DNA of 64,000 nt from Christiangramia sediminis (lineage in GTDB: Bacteria > Bacteroidota > Bacteroidia > Flavobacteriales > Flavobacteriaceae), in the NCBI RefSeq assembly GCF_020552705.1, contig NZ_JAJBZG010000004.1, positions 1 through 64,000 of the forward strand. The letters run 5' to 3'. Under the pieces are notes generated by a model, which saw only the letters and a list, made by a program, of their open reading frames with translations, was not told where the DNA came from and did no database searches. How positions within the stretch are numbered: the first letter of the stretch is position 1; each line of letters opens with the position of its first letter. A program made the position numbers and the translations under genes. Positions 8,274-17,496 of this stretch are shown here, piece by piece.

Positions 8274-9350
8274 CTAGCGTTTGGCGCGGAATAAAAGCAC
8301 TACAGCCAGTACGCCGAATACGATATTCGGAAACCATACAGCGATTAATGGGGAGAAGGTAGATTGCTCTGCCATGGTCCCAAAGACTTTATCAAAAAAG
8401 ATAAATATAAAGGCCAGGGTGATCCCTACAGCCAGATTCACGCCCATCCCTCCTCTTCTTTTAAAAGAAGCCACGGCAACGGCGATAATAGTTAAAATAA
8501 ATGCTGAAATTGGAATGCTCCAACGTTTATAAGCTACCACCAAATATCTGTTGATATTACCCGATCCTCGACGTCTCTCTTTTTCGATAAATTCGTTTAA
8601 TTCAGTATAATTAAGGGTTTCGGCGATATAAGATTCAGGGGTAAGCTCATCAAATTCAAACGGTAATATAGTATCCAGGGTTCTCATAAACATGATACTA
8701 TCTTCTTCTTTACCAATAATTCGCTTATCTACCCGGGTTAGTTTATAAAGACTATCTTCTTCGCTATATCTTAGGTTGGCTGCACTGATCTTGAATTTAA
8801 GCTCGTTCCCTTCAAAGTGTTCCAACGTAAAGTTTCTGGCAGATTTACTTTTGGGTTGGAAGTGACTTGCGTAAATATATTCATTATCATTAATCTGCCT
8901 ATAGACATCACTTGTTTCCTGAGTTTGCTCTCCCCGCTTCAGGTATTGATATTTGAATTCATTAAAACCTTTACTCGCCTGGGGAGCCAGGTACATAGCC
9001 AAAATTAAAGCACCTATACAAACGATAGTGGCACCTATAAGGTAAGGTCTCAAAAATCGATAGAAAGAAACTCCACTACTTAAAAAGGCAATGATCTCTG
9101 TATTCATCGCCAGTTTGGAAGTAAACCATATTACCGATAGAAAGAGGAAAATAGGAAATAAGAGATTGGCAAAATAGATCGTAAAATCTAGGTAATAATA
9201 GGCCACCTCTATAAAAGGAACTTCATTTTCCAGGATCTTATCTATCTTTTCAGCAAGGTTTACAGTGATCCCAATCGGAATAAAAAGAACCAACATCATC
9301 GTGAAGGTTCCCAGATATCTTTTAAGTATGTACCAATCGAGAATTTTCAA
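8274..9350 (-). CDS. lptG: LptF/LptG family lipopolysaccharide export permease
   Basis: 358 residues with the LptF/G layout: three N-terminal membrane segments (about 12-35, 55-75, 98-120), a periplasmic beta-jellyroll-like region (about 125-270), then three C-terminal membrane segments. It would work with the LptB ATPase (17891) to pull LPS from the inner membrane. The start MKILDWYILKRYLGTF is typical of the Bacteroidota proteins. It follows tgt by 9 bases, so the two form an operon. LptF versus LptG cannot be settled by eye. Confidence 0.88.
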   Translation of the reverse strand: MKILDWYILKRYLGTFTMMLVLFIPIGITVNLAEKIDKILENEVPFIEVAYYYLDFTIYFANLLFPIFLFLSVIWFTSKLAMNTEIIAFLSSGVSFYRFLRPYLIGATIVCIGALILAMYLAPQASKGFNEFKYQYLKRGEQTQETSDVYRQINDNEYIYASHFQPKSKSARNFTLEHFEGNELKFKISAANLRYSEEDSLYKLTRVDKRIIGKEEDSIMFMRTLDTILPFEFDELTPESYIAETLNYTELNEFIEKERRRGSGNINRYLVVAYKRWSIPISAFILTIIAVAVASFKRRGGMGVNLAVGITLAFIFIFFDKVFGTMAEQSTFSPLIAVWFPNIVFGVLAVVLLFRAKR

Positions 9351-9359
9351 ATTCCGGAA

Positions 9360-10490
9360 TTAAAGTCGTTTATCCATTTGTTTTACCATTTTATCTTTCC
9401 ATGAAGTAAAATCTCCGGCTAAGATATGTTTTCTCGCCTCTCTTACCAACCAAAGATAAAAGCTCAGGTTATGAATACTAGCAATTTGCCTGCCAAGCAT
9501 CTCATTAACGCTGAATAAATGCCTCACGTAGGCCTTGGAATATTCTGAATCTACAAAACTTACTCCCTCGGGATCTATGGGTGAAAAATCATCTTCCCAC
9601 TTTTTATTCTTGATATTAATGGTACCATGAGAGGTAAATAACATCCCGTTTCTACCATTTCTGGTTGGCATCACACAGTCGAACATATCTATTCCCAGGG
9701 CAATATTTTCAAGAATATTGATTGGAGTACCCACTCCCATTAAGTACCTAGGTTTATCTTCCGGAAGAATTTCGGTAACCACATCGGTCATGGCATACAT
9801 TTCTTCCGCAGGTTCTCCTACTGAAAGTCCGCCGATGGCATTTCCTTCAGCTCCGGCATTGGCTATATATTCCGCAGACTGTTTCCGCAGATCTTTATAA
9901 GTACTTCCCTGAACAATCGGGAAAAAAGTCTGTTTATAATCGTAAATTTCAGGAGTCTTTCCCAAGTGATTGATACATCTGTCCAGCCACCGATGTGTCA
10001 TATGCATCGACCTCTTGGCGTAATTATAATCACAGGGATAAGGAGTACATTCATCGAAAGCCATGATAATATCGGCGCCGATCGCTCTTTGTATTTCCAT
10101 CACATTTTCCGGAGTAAATGTATGATAGGACCCATCAATATGAGATTTGAATTTTACTCCTTCTTCCTTGATCTTTCTTCTGGCTGAAAGCGAATAAACC
10201 TGATAGCCTCCGCTATCGGTTAGAATATTCCGGTCCCAGTTCATAAATTTATGAAGCCCTCCGGCTTTCTTCAGAATTTCGGTTTTAGGCCTTAAATAAA
10301 GATGGTAGGTATTTCCCAGGATCACATCGGGATTTATATCTTCCTTTAATTCTCTCTGGTGTACTCCTTTTACTGAAGCTACCGTACCAACCGGCATAAA
10401 AATAGGAGTTTCAATTTCTCCGTGATCTGTAGTAATTTTTCCTGCACGTGCTCTACTACCGGGATCGGTAGTTAAAAGTTCAAAATCCAT
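9360..10490 (-). CDS. tgt: Queuine tRNA-guanine transglycosylase lacking zinc cysteines
   Basis: Exchanges the wobble guanine of GUN-anticodon tRNAs for a queuosine precursor. 376 residues from ATG 10490 (MDFELLTTDPGSRARAG). An upstream ATG at 10511 overlaps the promoter box and is rejected. The substrate and catalytic segments are present: DSGGYQV near residue 93, GGLSVGE near 222, and FDCVMPTRNGRNG with the nucleophilic Asp near 266. Where bacterial Tgt normally has the zinc ligands CxCxxC, this protein reads VSFVDS; the partner His in IASIHNLSFY is kept. It heads an operon with lptG. Confidence 0.94.
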   Translation of the reverse strand: MDFELLTTDPGSRARAGKITTDHGEIETPIFMPVGTVASVKGVHQRELKEDINPDVILGNTYHLYLRPKTEILKKAGGLHKFMNWDRNILTDSGGYQVYSLSARRKIKEEGVKFKSHIDGSYHTFTPENVMEIQRAIGADIIMAFDECTPYPCDYNYAKRSMHMTHRWLDRCINHLGKTPEIYDYKQTFFPIVQGSTYKDLRKQSAEYIANAGAEGNAIGGLSVGEPAEEMYAMTDVVTEILPEDKPRYLMGVGTPINILENIALGIDMFDCVMPTRNGRNGMLFTSHGTINIKNKKWEDDFSPIDPEGVSFVDSEYSKAYVRHLFSVNEMLGRQIASIHNLSFYLWLVREARKHILAGDFTSWKDKMVKQMDKRL

Positions 10491-10508
10491 AGTTAAATTT
10501 AATCGCTG

Positions 10509-10516
10509 CAAAGATA
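10509..10516 (-). promoter_or_regulatory. tgt promoter -7 box
   Basis: Minus-strand TATCTTTG, exact TAnnTTTG. It overlaps the in-frame ATG at 10511, which shows that translation of tgt must begin downstream at 10490. The -33 element is not clear. Confidence 0.45.
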
Positions 10517-10603
10517 CTCAAGTAAATATCAAATGGAAGCTCAATTATAGGTTAAGACTGTTAGTATTTTCGATAAAAAGTTAATAACTGCCCCATACTT
10601 GCT

Positions 10604-10633
10604 TTGCCAAAGCCTTTTAAAAAGTTATTTTTG
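10604..10633 (+). promoter_or_regulatory. Transketolase promoter
   Basis: TTG (10604-10606), 19-base spacer, TATTTTTG (10626-10633), 26 bases before the start codon. It drives the two-gene transketolase operon. Confidence 0.55.
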
Positions 10634-10659
10634 CCGCAATAAAACAACACAATTATAAA

Positions 10660-11505
10660 ATGCCAGACATCAACGAATTACAAGATTTTGCTACCCAGGT
10701 TCGCCGGGATATTCTAAGGCAGGTTCATAAAGTAAATTCCGGACACCCGGGAGGTTCTTTGGGCTGTACAGAATTTTTTACGGCACTGTACCAGGAAGTT
10801 ATGGAGCACAACACCAACTTTAATATGGACGGAAAAGACGAAGACCTCTTTTTCCTTTCTAACGGACATATTTCACCTGTTTTTTACAGTGTGCTTGCTC
10901 GTAGCGGATACTTTCCGGTAGAAGAACTGAATACTTTCCGCCTTATAGATTCAAGATTACAGGGTCATCCCACAACACATGAAGGATTACCGGGAATTCG
11001 AATCGCTTCGGGTTCTTTAGGACAGGGAATGAGCGTGGCTCTTGGTGCTGCTCAAACCAAAAAACTGAACAAGGATAAGCATATCATATACACTCTCCAC
11101 GGGGACGGCGAACTACAGGAAGGCCAGAACTGGGAAGCTATTATGTACGCCTCTGGAAATAAAGTAGATAATATTGTTTCCACAATAGATCTAAACGGTC
11201 AGCAGATCGACGGAAGTACTGAAACGGTTCTTCCATTGGGAAATCTAAAAGCTAAATTTGAGGCTTTTGGCTGGGATGTGATGGAAATAGAAGATGGTAA
11301 TGATCTGCAACAGGTTATAGACGGTCTTAAAGAAGCTAAAACCAGAACTGGCAAAGGAAAGCCGGTTTGTATATTAATGAATACGGTAATGGGTCACGGA
11401 GTAGACTTTATGATGCACACACATGCGTGGCATGGAAAAGCTCCAAACGATGAACAACTGGAAACAGGACTTTCTCAAAATCCTGAAACCCTTGGAGATT
11501 ATTAA
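10660..11505 (+). CDS. Transketolase, N-terminal (thiamine-binding) subunit
   Basis: 281 residues, equal to the first part of a full transketolase. It carries the thiamine-diphosphate/magnesium site: SGHPGGSLG near residue 28, GSLGQGMSVALGAA near 120, and GDGELQEGQNWEA near 150 followed by the Asn of NGQQ. The C end keeps HAWHGKAP. With the downstream subunit it forms transketolase (pentose phosphate pathway two-carbon transfers). The split into two adjacent genes is common in Bacteroidota. A gap of 27 bases separates the pair. Confidence 0.94.
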   Translation: MPDINELQDFATQVRRDILRQVHKVNSGHPGGSLGCTEFFTALYQEVMEHNTNFNMDGKDEDLFFLSNGHISPVFYSVLARSGYFPVEELNTFRLIDSRLQGHPTTHEGLPGIRIASGSLGQGMSVALGAAQTKKLNKDKHIIYTLHGDGELQEGQNWEAIMYASGNKVDNIVSTIDLNGQQIDGSTETVLPLGNLKAKFEAFGWDVMEIEDGNDLQQVIDGLKEAKTRTGKGKPVCILMNTVMGHGVDFMMHTHAWHGKAPNDEQLETGLSQNPETLGDY

Positions 11506-11532
11506 TCTGTAATTCATTACAAAAGAAGAATC

Positions 11533-12486
11533 ATGAAAGAATATAAAAATACAGGAAGTAAGGATACAAGATCTGGATTTGGAGCTGGTTTAACTGAACT
11601 GGGTAAAACCAATGAGAATGTAGTAGCACTTTGCGCTGACCTTACCGGATCACTTAAAATGGATGATTTCAAGGAAAATCATCCGGAACGATTTTTCCAG
11701 GTTGGAATTGCAGAAGCTAATATGATTGGAATGGCTGCCGGGATGACCATTGGCGGAAAAATTCCTTTTACGGGAACCTTTGCTAACTTTTCTACCGGAA
11801 GAGTTTACGACCAGATTCGCCAGAGTGTGGCCTATTCGGGAAAGAATGTTAAGATTTGTGCATCTCATGCCGGTGTTACTTTAGGAGAAGATGGAGCAAC
11901 TCACCAGATCCTTGAAGATCTTGGACTAATGAAAATGTTACCGGGAATGACGGTGATCAATACTTGCGATTTCAATCAGACTAAAGCGGCAACGCTAGCT
12001 ATTTCTGAACATAACGGACCGGTTTACCTTAGGTTTGGAAGACCGAAAGTGGCTAATTTCACTCCGGAAGATCAGAAATTTGAGATTGGAAAAGCCGTTA
12101 AGCTATACGAAGGAAGTGATGTGACCATTATCGCTACAGGTCATTTGGTTTGGGAAGCGATCCAGGCTGCTGTTGAACTGAACGAAAAAGGTATCAGTGC
12201 AGAAGTGATCAATATTCATACAATTAAACCTCTTGATGAAGAAGCTATTATTGCTTCAGCTAAGAAAACAGGTTGTGTGGTGACTGCTGAAGAGCATAAC
12301 TTCCTTGGCGGATTAGGTGAAAGCGTTGCACGAACCCTGGCAGAGAACCATCCAACTCCTCAGGAGTTTGTGGCCACCCAGGATACTTTTGGAGAAAGTG
12401 GAACTCCTGCGCAACTAATGGATAAATACGGTTTAAATGCAGCAGCAATTATTAAGGCTACTGAAAAAGTTTTAAAGCGTAAATAA
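11533..12486 (+). CDS. Transketolase, C-terminal (pyrimidine-binding) subunit
   Basis: 317 residues covering the Pyr domain and C-terminal domain of transketolase. RFFQVGIAEANMIGMAAGM near residue 54 holds the Glu that activates the thiamine ring, and SHAGVTLGEDGATHQ near 118 lies in the sugar-phosphate site. The C-terminal domain (about 195-317) contains AEEHNFLGGLGE. It needs the upstream subunit for activity. The transcript ends at the strong hairpin at 12507. Confidence 0.94.
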   Translation: MKEYKNTGSKDTRSGFGAGLTELGKTNENVVALCADLTGSLKMDDFKENHPERFFQVGIAEANMIGMAAGMTIGGKIPFTGTFANFSTGRVYDQIRQSVAYSGKNVKICASHAGVTLGEDGATHQILEDLGLMKMLPGMTVINTCDFNQTKAATLAISEHNGPVYLRFGRPKVANFTPEDQKFEIGKAVKLYEGSDVTIIATGHLVWEAIQAAVELNEKGISAEVINIHTIKPLDEEAIIASAKKTGCVVTAEEHNFLGGLGESVARTLAENHPTPQEFVATQDTFGESGTPAQLMDKYGLNAAAIIKATEKVLKRK

Positions 12487-12506
12487 TATTCTAATTATCA
12501 ATATTA

Positions 12507-12542
12507 TAAAAGCCTCTCAACCTATAAGTTGAGAGGCTTTTA
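12507..12542 (+). terminator. Terminator of the transketolase operon
   Basis: A 15-base stem, TAAAAGCCTCTCAAC / GTTGAGAGGCTTTTA, around a 6-base loop, with T-rich sequence following. It starts 21 bases after the stop codon. Confidence 0.88.
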
Positions 12543-12606
12543 TATTTTCCGGTAATAAACAATTACTAAACAACGTTATATTAGCCGAACGATAAATAAT
12601 TTGAAT

Positions 12607-13209
12607 ATGAAAAAGCTAATGTTACTGGCCGTGATCTTTGTAAGTGTAAACCTTTCTGCTCAAAATGCCAGCTTTGGCCTAAAAGGAGGATTAAACTACG
12701 GAGCTACCGGTGAATTTGAATCTTTTAGTCAGGTTGCTGGAGATTTCACCTCATCTTTTGAAGACGGGGAAAATAAAACCGGTTTTCACGCGGGGGTATT
12801 TGCTCAATTTGAAGTTCTGGGAATTTTTATTCAGCCGGAATTAATGTATACCGAACTAAACACAGAATACTCTGCATTCGATTATAAATTAAATAAAATA
12901 GATGCTCCGGTATTGTTGGGACTAAATGTTCTTGGTCCATTGAATATTAAAGCGGGACCATCTTTTCAGTATATTCTGAATAATGAAATAGAAGGGAGTG
13001 ATCTTGATATTGATGATGTTGAGAAAGATATTACCGTAGGCTATCAGCTGGGGGCAGGTCTCGATCTGGGAAGACTGGGCTTCGATCTTAGATATGAAGG
13101 TTCTTTCCAGGACAATTTTGCCAGTGGTGGCGACATCGCCGCAGATTCAGGCTTTACAATAGATTCCAGACCATCGCAATGGATCTTAAGTTTATCCTAC
13201 ACTCTTTAG
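12607..13209 (+). CDS. Outer-membrane beta-barrel protein (PorT/OmpW-like)
   Basis: 200 residues from ATG 12607; a TTG six bases earlier is in frame but would add residues ahead of the signal peptide. The signal peptide MKKLMLLAVIFVSVNLSAQ is followed by alternating-hydrophobicity strands typical of the Bacteroidota 'outer membrane protein beta-barrel' domain (SFGLKGGLNYG, GFHAGVFAQFEVLGIFIQPEL, ending WILSLSYTL). It predicts a small eight-stranded barrel without known substrate. It stands alone between two terminators. Confidence 0.82.
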   Translation: MKKLMLLAVIFVSVNLSAQNASFGLKGGLNYGATGEFESFSQVAGDFTSSFEDGENKTGFHAGVFAQFEVLGIFIQPELMYTELNTEYSAFDYKLNKIDAPVLLGLNVLGPLNIKAGPSFQYILNNEIEGSDLDIDDVEKDITVGYQLGAGLDLGRLGFDLRYEGSFQDNFASGGDIAADSGFTIDSRPSQWILSLSYTL

Positions 13210-13231
13210 CAGATAATAATGCTTCATATAG

Positions 13232-13257
13232 AAAAACCCGGAGATCCCGGGTTTTTT
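13232..13257 (+). terminator. Terminator after the beta-barrel gene
   Basis: AAAACCCGG / CCGGGTTTT stem, 5-base loop, then more T residues. It starts 22 bases after the stop codon. Confidence 0.85.
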
Positions 13258-13287
13258 TATGCAATAAACTTAAAATGAAATTATGTA

Positions 13288-13360
13288 TGTCATTTCGACC
13301 AATGGGAGAAATCTATTAGTTAATAAAATTTCTCAGTCTCCTTACTCTTTCGAAAAGACA
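13288..13360. repeat. Dispersed GTCATTTCGA-type repeat pair
   Basis: 13288-13313 reads TGTCATTTCGACC followed by GGGAGAAATCT. 13327-13360 is a diverged inverted partner (TTTCTCAG ... TTTCGAAAAGACA). The same family recurs at 19496, 21532, 62383, 62557 and 62614. It lies in the convergent gap between the barrel gene and recQ. Confidence 0.65.
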
Positions 13361-13411
13361 TATAAATAAGAATTATTTTTTTCTGAACCAGGCTTAAAGT
13401 TGCATTAATTC

Positions 13412-15610
13412 CTAGTTCGCAACCTGACTGATAAATTTGATCCGGTAAAGCCTTAGCTCTTCATCATCATAATCTCCATCAAATTCTTCCATGGCTTCAT
13501 CGATCTTATCGGTTTCTGCTTCCAGAAAATAATCGTGGATCTCTTCCTGCTGATCTTCATCAAGAATATCATCCAGCCAGTAATCTATATTGAGTTTTGT
13601 TCCGCTATAAACAATAGCTTCCATTTCCTTAATAAATTCAGGCATGGCCATTCCTTTTGCCGAAGCGATATCGGTTAAAGGTAATTTCCTGTCCACATTC
13701 TGGATAATATAAAGTTTTAAGGCAGAGTTGGCCCCGGTAGATTTCACTACAAAATCGTCAGGTCTAACAATATCATTATCCTCTACATACCTGGAAATAA
13801 GTTCTACAAACTCCTGCCCGTATTTCTTCGCTTTTCCCTCTCCTACTCCGTGTATATTACTTAGTTCTTCAATATTTACAGGATATTTCAAGGCCATATC
13901 CTCCAGGGAGGGATCCTGAAAGATCACAAAAGGAGGCAGATCTTTCTTTTTTGCGACCTTTTTCCTTAATTCCTTCAACATCTTTACCAGCTGGGCATCT
14001 ACTGAAGCTCCGCCTTTGTCAGCTTTGGCAACGGCCTCTTCTGTGGCAGCATTATAAATATGGTCTTCAGTCATCATAAAGGACACAGGTTTCTGAAGGT
14101 ATTGTCTTCCCTTGTCTGTTAATTTTACAACGCCATAAGTTTCAATATCTTTTTTCAGGTATCCGGCTACTAAAGCCTGACGGGTAAGCGCCATCCAGTA
14201 ATTGGAATCTCGATGTGCCCCTTTTCCAAAGAGCGGATGTTCATCTGTTTTATGAGAAAGAATAAGCGCGTTGGATTTCCCGATCATCGTTTTTACGACC
14301 TCCTTGGATTTATAAAGTTCATTGGTCTCTTTTATTGTTTTCAATAAAAGTTCCGCATCATCCTTAGCCTCATGCTGTTTCTTCGGATTCCTTACATTAT
14401 CGTCCATACTGGCACCTTCACCGGTTTCAGAATCAAATTCTTCCCCGAAATAATGCAGAATGAATTTTCTTCTGGACACCGAAGTTTCAGCATAGGCTAC
14501 TACTTCCTGAAGTAAGGCATGACCAATCTCCTGTTCTGCAACAGGTTTACCGCTCATAAATTTTTCTAACTTTTCAATGTCTTTATATGAATAGAAGGCG
14601 AGACAATGCCCTTCGCCGCCATCCCTGCCGGCACGACCTGTCTCCTGATAATAACTTTCAATACTTTTGGGAATATCATGGTGGATCACAAAACGAACGT
14701 CTGGTTTGTCAATTCCCATCCCAAAAGCAATGGTGGCCACCACCACATCTATGTCTTCCATCAAGAACATATCCTGGTGTCTGGACCTGGTTTTCGCATC
14801 CAGTCCCGCATGATAAGGCACTGCTTTTATACCATTTACCTGAAGCGTCTGTGCTAACTCTTCTACTTTTTTTCTGCTTAAACAATAAATAATCCCCGAT
14901 TTACCATCATTCTGTTTTACAAAACGGGTAATATCAGCCTCAATATTCTTTGTTTTCGGCCTTACTTCGTAATAAAGATTTGGCCGGTTAAAACTGGCTT
15001 TAAAAGTTTTTGCATCGGTGATCCCAAGGTTCTTCAGAATATCTTCCTGAACTTTGGGGGTAGCAGTAGCCGTTAGACCAATAATTGGGATATTGTCGCC
15101 AATCCTTTTCAGGATATGCCGAAGGTTCCGGTACTCAGGTCTAAAGTCATGTCCCCACTCACTTATACAGTGAGCCTCGTCCACGGCAAGAAATGCTATG
15201 GTCTGATTTTTAAGAAAATCAACATAATCTTCCTTGGTAAGGGATTCAGGGGCTACATACAGGAGTTTACAGATACCATTCTGGATATCAGATTTTACCT
15301 GATTAACTTCAGTTTTATTTAAAGAGGAGTTCAGCACATGGGCCACGCCATGTTCAGAGGAGATACTACGTATGGCATCTACCTGATTTTTCATTAAAGC
15401 TATAAGGGGCGATACGACAATAGCAGTACCGTCTGATATAAGCGCAGGGAGCTGGTAACATAGTGATTTACCTCCGCCAGTTGGCATTACCACAAACGTG
15501 TCGTTTCCTTTCACGATGCTGGTAATTACTTCTTCCTGAAGCCCCTTAAACTGACTAAATCCAAAGTACCTCTTGAGTTCTTTGTGTAAATCAATTTCGG
15601 TCAAACCCAT
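13412..15610 (-). CDS. recQ: ATP-dependent DNA helicase RecQ without zinc cysteines
   Basis: 732 residues. Superfamily 2 helicase core: Walker A PTGGGKSLCYQLPAL near residue 40, DEAH box with the RecQ aromatic loop DEAHCISEWGHDFRPEY, and motif VI QETGRAGRDG. After the core come the RQC winged-helix region and an HRDC domain (about 515-600), plus a C-terminal acidic extension. The RQC zinc-binding part keeps RRKFILHYFGEEF, but the four Cys ligands known in E. coli RecQ are replaced (SVSRR for the first; TGEGASMDDN in place of CxxCxxC). It unwinds recombination and repair intermediates. It is divergent from kdsD. Confidence 0.94.
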   Translation of the reverse strand: MGLTEIDLHKELKRYFGFSQFKGLQEEVITSIVKGNDTFVVMPTGGGKSLCYQLPALISDGTAIVVSPLIALMKNQVDAIRSISSEHGVAHVLNSSLNKTEVNQVKSDIQNGICKLLYVAPESLTKEDYVDFLKNQTIAFLAVDEAHCISEWGHDFRPEYRNLRHILKRIGDNIPIIGLTATATPKVQEDILKNLGITDAKTFKASFNRPNLYYEVRPKTKNIEADITRFVKQNDGKSGIIYCLSRKKVEELAQTLQVNGIKAVPYHAGLDAKTRSRHQDMFLMEDIDVVVATIAFGMGIDKPDVRFVIHHDIPKSIESYYQETGRAGRDGGEGHCLAFYSYKDIEKLEKFMSGKPVAEQEIGHALLQEVVAYAETSVSRRKFILHYFGEEFDSETGEGASMDDNVRNPKKQHEAKDDAELLLKTIKETNELYKSKEVVKTMIGKSNALILSHKTDEHPLFGKGAHRDSNYWMALTRQALVAGYLKKDIETYGVVKLTDKGRQYLQKPVSFMMTEDHIYNAATEEAVAKADKGGASVDAQLVKMLKELRKKVAKKKDLPPFVIFQDPSLEDMALKYPVNIEELSNIHGVGEGKAKKYGQEFVELISRYVEDNDIVRPDDFVVKSTGANSALKLYIIQNVDRKLPLTDIASAKGMAMPEFIKEMEAIVYSGTKLNIDYWLDDILDEDQQEEIHDYFLEAETDKIDEAMEEFDGDYDDEELRLYRIKFISQVAN

Positions 15611-15694
15611 TCAATTGTGTTACAATTTTACATACATTTGCATTACTAAATATACATATTTCTTTAGTACCTGCAATTCTTAATTTAATCTAAT

Positions 15695-16660
15695 TTGAAA
15701 CTTAGCGATCAAATCATTTCCACTGCCAAAGAAACCATTTCCAACGAAGCAGAAGCAATTGCCAACCTCGAAAATTTTATTGACGAAGATTTCACCAAAG
15801 CCGTGGAGATCATCTATAAATCTGAAGGTCGGGTTGTGGTTACCGGTATAGGAAAAAGTGCCATTATTGCCAATAAAATAGTAGCGACTTTAAATTCTAC
15901 GGGGACACCTTCTATCTTTATGCATGCCGCCGATGCCATTCATGGCGACCTCGGCATCGTTCAGGAAAATGATATCGTTATTTGTATTTCTAAAAGCGGA
16001 ACCAGTCCCGAAATTCAGGTCTTGGTACCCTTAATTAAGAATTTCCATAATACCCTTATTGCCCTTACCGGTAATAAAGAATCATTTTTGGGAAAAGAAG
16101 CAGATTATGTTTTGAATTGCTATATAGAAAAAGAAGCCTGTCCTAATAACCTGGCCCCCACTACCAGTACTACTGCTCAAATGGTGATGGGCGATGCACT
16201 TGCCGTATGCCTTTTAAATCTTAAAGGATTTAGTAGTAAGGATTTTGCCAAATATCATCCCGGTGGATCCCTGGGGAAAAAGCTTTATCTGCGTGTTAGA
16301 GATATCACTTCGCAGAATATGATCCCACAGGTTTCCCCAGATACAGATGTTGCCAATGCGATCATAGAGATTTCTGAAAAAATGCTTGGAGTAACCGCTG
16401 TTTTGGAAAACGATAAAATCCTGGGTATCATTACCGATGGAGATATTCGTAGGATGCTTAAAGATCATGAGGAAATTAAAGGCCTGAAGGCTAAAGATAT
16501 TATGAGTAAAAATCCTAAGACCATAGATCAGGATACCCTGGCTGTGGAAGCTTTGGATGTTTTGCAGAAAAACCAGATCTCGCAATTACTAGCGGTGGAA
16601 AACGGAAAATATGCAGGCGTGGTACATTTACATAACTTAATAAGAGAAGGAATTTTATAA
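15695..16660 (+). CDS. kdsD: KpsF/GutQ family arabinose-5-phosphate isomerase
   Basis: 321 residues with an N-terminal SIS sugar-isomerase domain (about 30-180; GIGKSAIIANKI near 51, HGDLGIV near 85, SKSGTSPEI near 102, HPGGSLGKKL near 188) and two CBS domains (about 205-321). It interconverts ribulose-5-phosphate and arabinose-5-phosphate, the first step to Kdo of LPS. The start is TTG at 15695, judged from the MKLSDQIISTAKETI beginning. A TACATTTG box lies at 15633-15640. Its stop shares a base with the tatC ATG, so it starts the kdsD-tatC-AhpD-like-lptB operon. Confidence 0.93.
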   Translation: MKLSDQIISTAKETISNEAEAIANLENFIDEDFTKAVEIIYKSEGRVVVTGIGKSAIIANKIVATLNSTGTPSIFMHAADAIHGDLGIVQENDIVICISKSGTSPEIQVLVPLIKNFHNTLIALTGNKESFLGKEADYVLNCYIEKEACPNNLAPTTSTTAQMVMGDALAVCLLNLKGFSSKDFAKYHPGGSLGKKLYLRVRDITSQNMIPQVSPDTDVANAIIEISEKMLGVTAVLENDKILGIITDGDIRRMLKDHEEIKGLKAKDIMSKNPKTIDQDTLAVEALDVLQKNQISQLLAVENGKYAGVVHLHNLIREGIL

Positions 16661-17493
16661 TGGATAAAATAGCCCCCCAGGAAGAACCCGGTAATGAGAT
16701 GTCTTTTCTAGACCATCTTGAAGAATTAAGATGGCATCTTATAAGAGCGGTACTGGCCATAGTTATAGCTGGTGGAATCGCTTTTATGCTAAAAAGCTTT
16801 ATTTTTGATGTGCTTCTTTTTGGCCCCTCCAGGGGTGATTTCTTTTCGTATGATATGCTTTGTCGGATTTCTACATATGTAGGTATAGACGGAGGCTTCT
16901 GTTTTGAGGAAATGCCTTTCCGTATTCAGAGTAGAACCATGGGCGGACAGTTCTCTGCACATGTATGGACTTCCATAACTGCCGGTTTTATCATTGCATT
17001 TCCCTATGTGATCTATGAATTCTGGAAATTTGTCGCTCCGGCTATGCATAGTACAGAACGTAAACATGCCAAAGGTTTTATTTTTGTGACCTCATTATTA
17101 TTCTTTATAGGCGTGCTTTTTGGATATTATGTGGTAACTCCGCTTTCCATTAATTTCCTCGGAAAATATCAGGTAAGTGAAACTGTTTTCAACGATTTTG
17201 ATTTAAGTAGTTATATAAGTCTGGTCAGGGCTTCGGTATTAGCCAGCGGACTCATTTTTGAATTACCTATTGTGATCTACTTCCTTACTAAAGTGGGTGT
17301 GGTCACTCCCCAGTTTCTAAGAAAATATAGAAAGTATGCGCTAATTATCGTGCTCATCCTTTCCGCAGTAATAACCCCGCCAGACATTGTAAGTCAGATA
17401 ATTGTTGCTATTCCCGTATTGATCTTATATGAAGTAAGTATTGTTATTTCCAGGATCATGTATAAAGAAGAAAAAGAAAAATTAAAAAATTAA
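16660..17493 (+). CDS. tatC: Sec-independent protein translocase subunit TatC
   Basis: 277 residues, multi-pass inner-membrane protein that receives twin-arginine signal peptides. The N-terminal signature MSFLDHLEELRWHLIRA is diagnostic. Six membrane segments can be seen, with the conserved FWKFVAPAM after the third and the ITPPD segment before the last. TatA/B genes are not in the window. It overlaps kdsD by one base and is followed three bases later by the AhpD-like gene. Confidence 0.95.
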   Translation: MDKIAPQEEPGNEMSFLDHLEELRWHLIRAVLAIVIAGGIAFMLKSFIFDVLLFGPSRGDFFSYDMLCRISTYVGIDGGFCFEEMPFRIQSRTMGGQFSAHVWTSITAGFIIAFPYVIYEFWKFVAPAMHSTERKHAKGFIFVTSLLFFIGVLFGYYVVTPLSINFLGKYQVSETVFNDFDLSSYISLVRASVLASGLIFELPIVIYFLTKVGVVTPQFLRKYRKYALIIVLILSAVITPPDIVSQIIVAIPVLILYEVSIVISRIMYKEEKEKLKN

Positions 17494-17496
17494 GCT

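Noticed and set aside
10491-10511. Upstream ATG of tgt
   Set aside because: It overlaps the TATCTTTG promoter box, so it is unlikely to be transcribed as message.
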